From NCBI RefSeq assembly GCF_021462225.1, contig NC_061811.1, positions 24,513,663 to 24,577,662 on the forward strand: a stretch of 64,000 nt of DNA, read 5' to 3'. Below, piece by piece: positions 1-12,443 of the stretch. Position 1 is the first letter of the stretch, and the number at the start of each line of letters is the position of its first letter. Both the position numbers and the translations under genes were made by a program. The stretch comes from Girardinichthys multiradiatus. Taxonomy: Eukaryota; Chordata; Actinopteri; Cyprinodontiformes; Goodeidae. The notes under the pieces were generated by a model. That model saw only the letters and a program-made list of their open reading frames with translations, was not told the DNA's origin and did no database searches.

Positions 1-196
1 GACCTTAATACTTATTTTATTACCTAAAAACAAAACACAAAAAAAAAAGCAACCACTTATACTGTTAGCCAAAATTGAGAAACCGACACAAAAGTCTTAA
101 TATGCGAGTTAAGAGAAATATGGAATTCTGAAATAAAATTTTGTAGGATCCCTTATTTCCCAGTTGCTGGAAAAATGGAGAAACAGGAAGTCACAC

Positions 197-3100
197 CCTT
201 TCCTGCATTGCTCTGCCTGTTCCTTGAGTCTCTGCTGGCCCTGCTGATCCTCTGCTGTGATGAAGTCCTTGTTGCTGTCAATCAAACGGTTCTGGGTAAG
301 GGAAAAAAAAACAAGAGGATCAGATATAAAACTTTTAATATAAAGACCAAACAGACCGTTTAAAAAAAAAGGGTTTAATTGAGACCTTAATGCCGATTAC
401 GTCCCCATCTCTGATGTGAAAAGGTGGTCCCAAAAGTGATTCTGCCTTTTTCTTTTTCTTCTTTCTGGAAACCTGCTGAGTCTGAAAGTAAACGACACAA
501 GATACATTAAATTCTTGGTAACAAGCCAATCAGCTCTTACTGTTACATCTCTGTGCAAGTTTCCTGCCTTGCTCTTTCAGGTGCACAAATAATACACATA
601 AGAATCACTCAAAGTGTACTCCCAAAAACTAAGTTTCTTTTGTACAGATACCCAGTTGAAGATTTCTTCCCAGACATGCTTCTCAGGCTGGTGTTTGGCC
701 AACAGCAGAGAATCAGGAGAGAGGCCGTAGTGTGCAGCCAGACTGGCGCGCAGAGATCGAGGAGAAGAATCATGGGAAGCATCCCAAACCAGCTCTTCTG
801 AAGGATAGTAACTCCTCTCTCCTGGAACACCCATCTTTAAGTTCAGCAGCACTTGCTTTGGCCTTGTAATCAGCAAGAAATTATTGTTTTAAAGAAAACA
901 TAGAAAAAAATGCAGCAAAAGAAATCAAACATATAGGTAGGAAAATAGTCCAACAGTAAAATTTACCCAAGATCTTCTTCTTTCATAAGGCCCTGCACAC
1001 AAAGATCTGTCCCACTGGTCAACTTCAGCTTCCTGAGCAGAAAGAAAACAAACTAAGTGGAGTAAGACCAACTCAAACATTCTGTATCTGTTGTCGGACA
1101 GAACCAAGAATGTATGAATAAAGTTTTCTGACCTGAGTGTGACTTGTTGTCCTCTAAGGATGCGCGTCAGCCGTCCTCCCTCCATCCACCAAACACGCAG
1201 GAAACTAGCAACAGGCACACATACGTCCTGAAGTGCTGGCAGCGTCAACACCTGAAGGAGCAAAAACATCATCTTTTAAAAAGCACTTCAAGATTAAACA
1301 TAGATCCTCATTATACAACCTTCAGGTTAACCTGTTTAAAGTTGCAGGTTGGTGGAGTCTATACCCGATGGCTTACTCACACCCCTGGCAGATTTGGGTT
1401 GAAAGTCATATTTAAATTATACCAACATGTTGCTTCAGACAGGAAGTGATTTTAATGTTTTGGAGTGGCCCAGCCAGAGTCCTGACAGAGAATTTTTGGA
1501 GGGAGCTAAAGATTAGGGTGATGGCAAAGAGGCCTTACAACCTCAAAAGACATAGAGCTTATCATCAAAGATAAATCATCAAAATACCTGCGGAAACATG
1601 CAAAACGCTGCACAGCAGTTCAGGTTTAAATGGTGTAATGCTTCTCACTATTGATTACCACATGACTTCTTGTCAAATATATAAATTAAAAATAGACAAA
1701 AGGCTGAACTTTGTTTAGACCAGGACATTACTTAACTTTACAGTAAAGGCAAAGCTCTACAACACAACAGTCCAGGTGGTAAATTGACCAGCCTATAGTC
1801 CAGACCTATTACTTGCTAAACCCTTTAGAAAATCCACACATAAAGCAACAAATATAACAAAGGAGGCCTTGAAATGTGGGACAACTAACATCATTTTATT
1901 AAACAAAGTTCAAAATGTTTCATTTAAACTACATGATTCAGTCTTATTTCACAAACCCCTGAAAATGTTTGCAACAAACACAAGGTTCTTTTTTAACATC
2001 GGTCAGGTTAGCTTTAAGTAAATGTAGATATGTACCGTTTCTACTAAACTCCATCAAAGACAGAAGCGAAACTCTTCAGCTGGTTAAAAAGAACCATGAA
2101 TAAAATCTAACACTGAAGGTGAAATGAATAGAATAGAATAGAAATTTAACAACACTGTGGACTTCCGGATAACACAAAACCTTACCTGAGTCTTTAAGTC
2201 CTCCAGCGTGGCATCGTCCGATATCTCGACCCTTCCTATGTTTCTCAGCTCCGCCATCTTTCCACCACTAATAAAAATCGACTGAGCACAAGATCCATCT
2301 GTAGTCTCTGCTCGGTCCATCTGCTGCTCAGCAGGACTGTTTTCTGTGGGATTACAGTCTGGTTCCACACATCTCAAGTCCATATAAAGCCACACAGGAA
2401 GCTTGAGAAAGCCCTGAGGAGGAGGAGGTAAAGGAACAAAATCTCAAAAGGGAACTTATGAAGATTTATCAATAATCCAAAGCAAACCTGGAAATGTTTG
2501 GGTACCTTTGGAGGCAAAAGTCCTTCAGTAACAACTAATGTCTCTCCATGGCTGATATTCAGCTCTGACAGGGAAGCATCCTGGGAATAAAAGGGTGTGG
2601 TTAACATGTTGCTCCTGAGCATTACAATCATCTTATGAAGGAGAATCAAACAATTTCTGCTAAGTAGCACTACATCCAGTAAGTAGTAGAACTTTTTCTG
2701 TTTGTTTTTTCTTATAGATTTTTATTTCAAAAACATAGACGATCCAATTGATTGTGATATAATTTGATGCCACCCGTTTCCTTTCAAAAGCCAACCTCTG
2801 CACCACATGTTGAAATGAATACACAATTAGACCAAATACCAAATAAAAGTACATTTGCATATGAATCAAGAACAGAAAACAATTGTTAAATTCTGGCATT
2901 TATTTTTTTTCTTCTTGAACGCAGCTTACATTTTCTTTTATATTGTGCCGTTTCATTTGTTTAATACTGCGATGTGCCAAATACTGATTAAAAAGGACTA
3001 ACACTTAGTGTAACTTGGCCATAGTATAGAATTCATATGATTTTCCATACTGAACACTTCTGTCAGAGTCCAGTAAAGTAAAACATAACAGAACAACCAA

Positions 3101-6100
3101 ACCACTTCAGTTCAGGGTGAGATGGACCAGATTTTTCCTTAAGTTTATCACTTGATTGCATATGAGATCAAACCGCCTATGTAGGTATACTGTTTATAAC
3201 ACCTATTGATTTACCTCATCCATTAGCGGTTCTCCAACCTCCTCACACCAATCTACCCTTCTTAAGTGCCAACTGGTACCTGAAAAGCAAAACATTAACC
3301 TCTGAGCAGGTACTGAACATAGAAACAGTAATTGTAGATAGTGACAACAAACGGAAAGAGAAAGAACAATGAAAACTTACCATTAAGTCCAACAGCATCC
3401 AACATAGCTTTAAGACACTGAAATATAAGTAATAAATAATAATTTTAAACAAGTACAAGTTTTGGGTGCACAATTGCATCGTGATGCATGTTTAATGATT
3501 ATGACTTTCAGCTAATGAAAACCCCAAAATCAGTTATTCATAAAATTGTAATCATTATGTTAGGGTCTACAAAATCACAGGGAAGATTGCTAACGTGACA
3601 GTTGTCAAGTTAGTTAAGCCACGAAGTGTTATTTCTAAAGAAGCTGGTTGTTCACAGAGTGTTCCATATTAATGGAAAGTTAAGTGGAAGGAAAAAGTGT
3701 ACCAATGCAACATACATAAAAGCCTTTATGAGAGGACTGTGAAGCAGTCCAATTCAAGGGGGAGTTTGGTCTGTGTATTTAACAGCCACCATACCCAGAC
3801 CTATCCAGGACATGGGCTACAACTGTTAAATTACTTGTGTTAAGGCACTCCTTAACCAGAAACAACATCACAAGTGTCTTATCGTGGCTAAGAAATAAAA
3901 AGAAACAAAAAACTAATGTTTGTTAGTCATCTAAAGTTGTTCATGAAACAAAAGTGCATATACTGTACGGGTCATGGACATACTTTTCAGGAATATTAAC
4001 ATTTTGTAAGACGCTGAATATGGGGTTTTCATGAAAAATACCATTAAACATTTTAGCAATTACGTGGATGCTCAAATTAATTTTGAAAAGCCTGTTCTTA
4101 GCTTTAATATTTAATAAAAATAAGTGAAAACACTATTTTTTTTTAAATGTCCTCACTTCTTTGACAGTGCAAGTCTTCTCCACGATTATATCCATCTTCA
4201 TGCCAGTAGAGGGGGCTGAGCCCACAGTAAAGTGCAAGAACAGCTGAAAAGCACAGAAAGAAATTCTCTAAACTTCAATCAGCCCACATACACTCACACC
4301 TCCTTGATTTGTTTTACGATGTAGGAAACTATTAAAGGTTCTGTAGTTTTCATCGGTGCCGCTGCAAAGAGAGACGGTTTTACTCAAGAAGCAAAAAAGC
4401 ACACCTGTGATTCCTTGGGGGCATTTCCCGGACAGAGAGTCAACGTAGTCATGAGTCGCACGCCTGCATCCCGAACACTTAACTCCTCAAATACTGTTAG
4501 GCAAACCACAGTGAGTCAGCCAGTATGCAATTATAACTTAAAAAAAAAAAACTACAATTCAAAGACAGATTTATGGGGAGTACCTATTAAAGACTTTCAG
4601 GACGTCAGAGTTAGAGAAAGTGTCTACTGATATATTGCTAAAATGAGGGGGATTTCCAACTAAAACGGCCTTCAGCTAAGAAATGAAACACTACCTGGAG
4701 GAAGGAGTTTCCCAGAGCAGTCCACCTGCCTCAGACAGAGCTGCACACCTGCTTGGCAACACAAAGCAAACAGGAGTATGACCTTACAGTGGCTGGTAAG
4801 CCTTAAGCTTTTCCACAATTTAGCACATTATGACCACAAATCTGAATGCATTTTATTAAGATTTTATGACAGACTAACGTTTTATCTTTTTAAAAGGGGA
4901 ATGGAAATGATACCCCCAAAATAAAATCCAGGGAATCCAATAGACTTCAGAAGTGGTCTAAACAGTAAATGGAGTCTGATTGTGTGTAACCCAATCTCAG
5001 TTTATATCCAGCTGTTTTTGAGAGCCTCAGAGGTTTTCTACAGGACATTAGTGAACAAAAGTATAGACCACGGAACACAGAGAACAGGTCAGGGTGAAAG
5101 GTTTACAGCAGTTAGGTTATAAAACAATATAAACTTTGAACATCTTACAGAGCACTGTTCAATCCATCATCTGAAAAAGGTAAGAGGACCCAGCTGCAAA
5201 TCATTCCACTTAAACAGGCCAGCGAAGGAGACCATTAATCAGAGGGGCCAAAAGGCTCATTTTAACTCTGGAGGAGCAGCAAAGCGACAAAAAGAAAACC
5301 ACTTTTAAAAAGAAAATGCTGCAGGCCATGAAGGGGCCACAGCAAAACGCTGCACATCTTCCTAAACATACCATCCTCTCCATAAAACATGGTGGTTGGG
5401 ATTTTCATTCACAAATATCTCTCAGGTTTACAGAGCATGGTCCAAAACGAGAAAACATCAAGGTACAACAAGGTACCAAGGAATGCAGAATACTATCTCT
5501 AAAAGCACAAGAAGTAGATGGACTCCAACATTAGAGGACCAGAGCAGAAAGTGAGTACAACTGGAAGCCAAGAACAGGAAACTGGGGCTACAATTTGCAC
5601 GGAACCAAAAACTTGACAACAGCAGATTGGAAAAACGTTGCCTGGTTGTTAAATAATAGCAATGTTTTCTTTTCAAAAATCCACAACAATTCTCGATTTC
5701 AGCTGCAACATTCGGTCCATCTCAACAGTACCAGCTGCAGGTGGTGTAATGCTGTGAGGGATGTTTTATTGACAGTTTGGGCCCCTTGCTAAAAACCGAG
5801 CATCATTTACTCCCCACAGCCTACTCGAGTATCGTTGATATGTCCGTCCGTTTATGACCACAGTGTAGCCATCTTCTTTTGGTTTCGTCCAGATAGATAA
5901 CGCACCACGTCACAAAGCCCAATTAGGCTCAAACTGGTTTCTTGAACATAGAGATGAGTACCCGGTCCTCCAGAATTACCAGACCTGGGATGAAGTGAAA
6001 CATCATGGATGCGCAGGCAACAAATGATGCAGTTTGCTCACAGATGTTCTCTGGATTTTATTTATATGTATCAGAGTAAAGGGGGGATACAGATGCATGC

Positions 6101-9100
6101 CACTTTACAGGTTTTTCATGTGAAATAATTTTTCAATTAGACATTCCTCTGTTAGTTTGTGCCAGTGATGTTCAACCCTGGTCCTCCAGGCACACTGCCC
6201 TGCCTGTTTCAGCTGTCTCCCTCCTTCAGCACACCATGCAGGGCAGTGTGCCTTAAAGACCCGCCTTGGAAAACATTGGTCAATGCTTTTGTATACATTA
6301 AAGTTTGTATGCATTATGAGACAAATTTGGGTAGGAATATTTTTGCTAGACAATAAAGTTACGCGAAGATTGAAAACAAAACAAAGTGAAAAAATCGTTT
6401 TAAAACAATAGCATAGCCATAGTTTGCAAAAACAAACTTTCTATAAAACAAATTGTAGCTTCAAGTTAATTACAAATAGTTTAAGCATCTTGCCTGAAGG
6501 TTGTTCCTGCAGCTGCAGCTCCTCTATGGCTCTTTGTTTCACTTCACATAGCAGCTGTGTCAAGACGAATTAAACAGAAAAAAAGCAGTCTCGGTGAAGA
6601 ATATGATGCAATAAAATCATGATTAAAAAGGAAACAAGACAACAAAAAAGACAAATTACTGACCATGTTTCCTGTGGCTGGAACCTTTACTTTCTTCCTC
6701 TGTTCCTCTTCATCTCCATTTATTTGTGGTTGAAACTCCACCTGGAGCCAGCGGCAGTCAGACGGCGTTGTCACAGTGACCACATCCCCATTTCGGGTGA
6801 ACACACTAAACCAGTAAAGAGCACTTTTGTTAGACACGAAAAAGAAACCATCCAAACATTCAGTACCTTGCAAAAGTATTCATTCCCCTATGAACTTCTT
6901 CACATTGTGAAGTTAGAACCACAGGCTTCAATGTATTTTAATGGGATTTCTTTGTTGATAGACCTACAAAAGGTATATATTGTAATTGCATATACAGGTC
7001 CTTCTCAAAATATTAGCATATTGTGATAAAGTTCATTATTTTCCATAATGTCATGATGAAAATTTAACATTCATATATTTTAGATTCATTGCACACTAAC
7101 TGAAATATTTCAGGTCTTTTATTGTCTTAATACGGATGATTGTGGCATACAGCTCATGAAAACCCAAAATTCCTATCTCACAAAATTAGCATATTTCATC
7201 CGACCAATAAAAGAAAAGTGTTTTTAATACAAAAAACGTCAACCTTCAAATAATCATGTACAGTTATGCACTCAATACTTGGTCGGGAATCCTTTTGCAG
7301 AAATGACTGCTTCAATGCGGCGTGGCATGGAGGCAATCAGCCTGTGGCACTGCTGAGGTCTTATGGAGGCCCAGGATGCTTCGATAGCGGCCTTTAGCTC
7401 ATCCAGAGTGTTGGGTCTTGAGTCTCTCAACGTTCTCTTCACAATATCCCACAGATTCTCTATGGGGTTCAGGTCAGGAGAGTTGGCAGGCCAATTGAGC
7501 ACAGTGATACCATGGTCAGTAAACCATTTACCAGTGGTTTTGTCACTGTGAGCAGGTGCCAGGTCGTGCTGAAAAATGAAATCTTCATCTCCATAAAGCT
7601 TTTCAGCAGATGGAAGCATGAAGTGCTCCAAAATCTCCTGATAGCTAGCTGCATTGACCCTGCCCTTGATAAAACACAGTGGACCAACACCAGCAGCTGA
7701 CACGGCACCCCAGACCATCACTGACTGTGGGTACTTGACACTGGACTTCTGGCATTTTGGCATTTCCTTCTCCCCAGTCTTCCTCCAGACTCTGGCACCT
7801 TGATTTCTGAATGACATGAAGAATTTGCTTTCATCCGAAAAAAGTACTTTGGACACCTGAGCAACAGTCCAGTGCTGCTTCTCTGTAGCCCAGGTCAGGC
7901 GCTTCTGCCGCTGTTTCTGGTTCAAAAGTGGCTTGACCTGGGGAATGCGGCACCTGTAGCCCATTTCCTGCACACGCCTGTGCACGGTGGCTCTGGATGT
8001 TTCTACTCCAGACTCAGTCCACTGCTTCCGCAGGTCCCCCAAGGTCTGGAATCGGCCCTTCTCCACAATCTTCCTCAGGGTCCGGTCACCTCTTCTCGTT
8101 GTGCAGCATTTTCTGCCACACTTTTTCCTTCCCACAGACTTCCCACTGAGGTGCCTTGATACAGCACTCTGGGAACAGCCTATTCGTTCAGAAATTTCTT
8201 TCTGTGTCTTACCCTCTTGCTTGAGGGTGTCAATAGTGGCCTTCTGGACAGCAGTCAGGTCGGCAGTCTTACCCATGATTGGGGTTTTGAGTGATGAACC
8301 AGGCTGGGAGTTTTAAAGGCCTCAGGAATCTTTTGTAGGTGTTTAGAGTTAACTCGTTGATTCAGATGATTAGGTTCATAGCTCGTTTAGAGACCCTTTT
8401 AATGATATGCTAATTTTGTGAGATAGGAATTTTGGGTTTTCATGAGCTGTATGCCAAAATCATCCGTATTAAGACAATAAAAGACCTGAAATATTTCAGT
8501 TAGTGTGCAATGAATCCAAAATATATGAATGTTACATTTTCATCATTACATTATGGAAAATAATGAACTTTATCACAATATGCTAATATTTTGAGAAGGA
8601 CCTGTAGTTGTAAAGTGAAAGGAAAATGATAGATTTTAAAATCTAACAAATAAAAATCTATGGTGGGGAATGAAAATTCCCATCTGATTTTCCCTTGCCT
8701 TCACTTAACAAAAACATGCCCACAGCATGATTCTGCCACCACCGTGCTTAGCCTTGGGAACAACGTTTTCAGGGTGATGCGCAGTCTTAGTTTTTCATGT
8801 AGGCCAAAAAGGTAAATTTTGGTCTCCATTCATCAGAGCAATTTTGTCCACGTTTGCTATCAAAAGGTCAGATTTGTGGAGTGAATGACGATTGTTAGGT
8901 TGTGGATCTTGCCAACTCTACCAGAGTTAGTATGATTAATGATCTCCTTGCCCAGCCTGTCAGCTTAGATGGATGGACATGTTTTAGGGGTATCAGAGGA
9001 AAAGGAGCCAAATTCAAAGTGCACTTCATACATTTCGGGTTTCTTTGATTTTTCTGACATGAAACTTTCTGTTAGTTTATCACATAAAATCCAAACAAAA

Positions 9101-12100
9101 TCCACTGATGTGTGTGGTTTTTACCACGACAACATGTGGGAAATCTCAGTTAGCATGATTACTTTTGCAAGGCACTGTAAAGGACATTGGGAGAGAGCTC
9201 ACCTGCTGTCAAACGAGTCCGGCTCCAGGACTAGCAAAGCATCTCCGTCTTTCAGCGACAGCTCCTTCAAAGTCCGCTGCATATCGTCGGGCGGGAACAC
9301 CCTCCATCCGCTTGCGCCCCCTCCCTCCCCTGCCCCCTGACCTCCCCCCCTTCCTCTTCTATTCTCCTGACACAGAAGACTCTCGCTTGGCTCCCCCAGT
9401 GCCTCCCTCACCTCCCCAAGAGTTGCGCCGCCAGCGAACCCTCTTGCTTCCCTTTGCAGTGCTGGACCCACTTTTTCAGAACCTGCGCTGTTATTTTGAC
9501 ATTTGACCCCATTTTGCCCCTCCTGCTCAACGTCTTCGCCCAAAAAAGGACGAACGACAGTGAGCAACACTGGTTCCCATTCAGCTCCACTTTGGACTGC
9601 GGCACCACAAACCTGAAGAAGCCAGAAGCACAGAAGTCTGAATTTTGTCCCCCTCCATAAAATACTGAGGAATTAGACCCATATAATGACAGTTTCCTTA
9701 CCTGTTTACCATTCCACACAAACAGGTCAGTATTTGTGCAGATTCCTGCACTGTACAGAGAGACACTGTCATCTGCGAAGAGGAAAACAACAGAGAAATT
9801 ACTGAAACTGATCACTCCTGAACCTAGTTTTTTCTTCACGCATTTTCTAATGCTTTTGCCCATAAGTGTCTAACCTGTAAGAGTATTGTATAGGTGTAAA
9901 CCTGCAGGTAGACTCCTGGCCACAGTCAATGCCATATCTCCTTCCCAGAGTTCCTGCATCTATATTTTTGCAAAATAAAACAAGCTTAACCTTCCAGTGA
10001 CTAAGAATTTCCAAACACAACAGCAGCTGTTCATTGCAATCACAGTACATGATAAATGGTGATCCGCAGATCCCCGACAGTCTTCCTACGGTCGAAGCTC
10101 AGGTTAATACTTCCACTTGGTTCCCTGCTGACTGGCTGCAGGACTCCATTTACCATCTTGTAGAAGGGGGCCAGGTGCAGATGCAGCTCTACTGTGTTAT
10201 TAGCAGCTTCAAACACCTCACTGCAATAGAACAAAATAGTTAACTCCCCTCATCCATGCAGCACCCTCCATACTTAATGGCACCCCTGCTAAATCTGATT
10301 AAAAAGCCTCATCTTCTTTTAATAGATAGATAATAGTTTATTCATCTGTTTCTTATTTGTTTATTCAATGCCCCAAAAAAAATGTTAGATTTTCCCAGCA
10401 ATGGATTTAAATTACTGGGGAAAAACAGAAATTGGAGTTTTGCCCTCTTATTAGAAAATACTATATACTGAAAAAATGTTTAAGACTTTCTTAAGTCTTT
10501 TCTAATGAGAGTGTAAAAAGGTGAAGGAAAAATACAGAATCTTGGTTAGATAACAGTCTTTCTTATTGCTTTATTCCTTATGCCTTTCTATAAATTCATA
10601 TTTAATCAATTTAAATACTGAAATGTTCATTTATTTCATTAGCTCAAGTAACTAAGTGAAACACAAAATATTGATTAATTACAAACAGGCTGATGTTTTC
10701 AAGCCTGAATGTCTGTTAGTCAAGATGATTTTCAACTTACAGCTAATTAAAACATGACATCTGAGTTTAGAGTATTACATCAAACCAATAAAAATACTTT
10801 AATACAGAAATGCGGTCTTAATGAAAAGTATGTTTTGTAGCTCCTTAAAGATTGTTATTTTCAAAAGCTACTTTTAATCTGACAAATGGACTCATCTGAA
10901 GGCATACTCTAACTTATTGAATATGACTGTGGTTCTGTGTTAATATAATTATTATAATAATTATAATTATTTTGGAAAGTAAGTTTGTGGCTCAAAACAA
11001 ATTGTATGTACAATGAAAGAAAGGAAAAATGGCTTCAGACTCTATAACATCAACACAATCCGTTCAGATCTTCTCAGCTCACCACATGGGTTTAATATAC
11101 CTATGCCAGGTCTGGGGAAAAAGAAGTTTTACTTTGGATCAGCTTAAGATTTTCTGTGTTGATTTGGCCACAATTTTGGTTTTTGGATCATTATACTGCT
11201 GAAAGTCTCAGTGCGGACCTATTTTCAAAGAGCTCATGATGCCCTGACCTCTAATAAGGTTCATAGAGCCTTTGGAAGAGAAACAGGCCCACAGCCTAAC
11301 AAATTCTCCACCATATTTAAGTCGGCACAAGTTGCTTTTCTATAAAGTCATCCTTTGTCTCAAGCCAGACCCATGGAGGGTTTATTGCAAAAAAAGAATT
11401 TGGTGTTTCTCTCTTATGACCAAAGTACACTGTTTAAGGTAAACTCTCATTGCATTAAACAAACTGCACATTTACACTGGATATACTTACTAGACAACTG
11501 GTTAGCATGAAGATAGCATCTAATGGTTGTTAAGGAGACTTAGAAACTCCTTGTAACTGCCACTCTGTGATGTTTTTTCTCTCACGCTGAGATTTGGAGA
11601 TTTCCGTTTACCTCTCACTGTTAAAAAGTTAAATATGGATCCTCGTCCAGCATAATGGTCAAGTATTGTAAAAATGGACCCGTCTGCCATGCCATAATTA
11701 GAACCAGTAAAATTAGGCAGTCATGGATGACTAAAAGGTTCTTAGAAACCCCAATCAACAAGTAAAGTGCTTCCATTACATTTACTATTACTAGGCAAAG
11801 GCACTCGGATTAGAAGTTGTGTTTTCTGAAAAATTTCCAGAGATGTGATTGATTTACTGCTTTAAAAAGGGATTTTTAAGGCATTCAAACATCTTTATCA
11901 GGGTGGTGATAATAAATGCGGAGGGCTCTGGATAAGTATTGTAGTTTGCATTTGTCCTCAATCACAGCGTTACGGATCTTGGCCACAACTGAACTATAAT
12001 GACTGAGTCAGATCCTACTAAGCAGCTGTACATATAATAACAGAGTAACATGTTTCACGTGTGTGCTGGTATCTGTACCGCATCTGCTGCAGCCTCCGGT

Positions 12101-12443
12101 TCTCATCCTGAGCCATCTGGATGAGCTGGGAAGGAACTTTATACTGTGGATTGTTTAGAGCTGCAAAAAAAATTTTTTAATTAAATAAAAAAAACACATA
12201 GAATTGAAAATTACTGCTCCTTCAATTTTAATCAATATATTTTATAATCAAGTTGTTTTACAGAAGTAATTTTTCCAATCACAAGATGCAAATATGTTAC
12301 GTAATACCATCACTGGGCCTGTGCAGCTGTGTTTTTCTGTAGAACAGCATGTAGGCGCTCTCTTTGCCCTGGAACTGCTTCTCTATGTCAGACTCCCGGA
12401 TGGAAGTCACAGTGGAGTCATTGAGGTCAAACCAGTGGCTACC
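197..12443 (-). CDS. usp40: usp40 exons 11-30: C-terminal UBL-like region
   Basis: The C-terminal two thirds of USP40 is known for ubiquitin-like folds, and these exons follow the human order segment by segment. Exon 11 has SHWFDLNDSTV and KESAYMLFYRK, the end of the core. Exon 13 has NNTVELHLHLAPFY. Exons 14-15 have GDMALTVARSLPAGLHLYN and DLFVWNG. Exon 16 (410 nt) is unusually long and carries a Gly/Arg-rich stretch (RRGRGGGQGAGEGGG), which looks like a lineage insert. Exons 20-23 have LFLHFTVGS and WHLRRVDWCEEVGEPL. Exon 25 has GRVEISDDATLEDLK. Exon 28 has VPGERSYYPSEELVWDAS. Exon 29 has the basic run RKKKKKK and HIRDGDVIGIK. Exon 29 offers two in-frame AG acceptors (at 475/476 and 481/482); the longer form (TQQVSRK) fits the human NQQ sequence better. 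Confidence 0.88.

Larger units (their letters stand above)
6861..9177. mobile_element. Older Tc1-family relic interrupted by the intact Tc1
   Basis: The left end at 6861 (CAGTACCTTGCAAAAGTATT) and right end at 9177 (ACTTTTGCAAGGCACTG followed by TA) are inverted repeats of a widespread fish Tc1-like family. Internal sequence at 8,700-8,880 keeps reverse-strand transposase remnants (gcatgattctgccaccaccg). No long frame survives. The intact element at 6995-8604 sits near its left terminal repeat, so insertion order is clear. Confidence 0.85.

Noticed and set aside
5930..6030. Possible usp40 exon on the minus strand with acceptor-like CCCAG
   Set aside because: The same DNA fits the C-terminal part of a decayed plus-strand Tc1 transposase, and the exons at 6494 and 4695 join in phase without it.
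9165..9506. 113-codon plus-strand open frame, proline-rich
   Set aside because: It is the antisense shadow of the Gly/Arg-rich usp40 exon 16.
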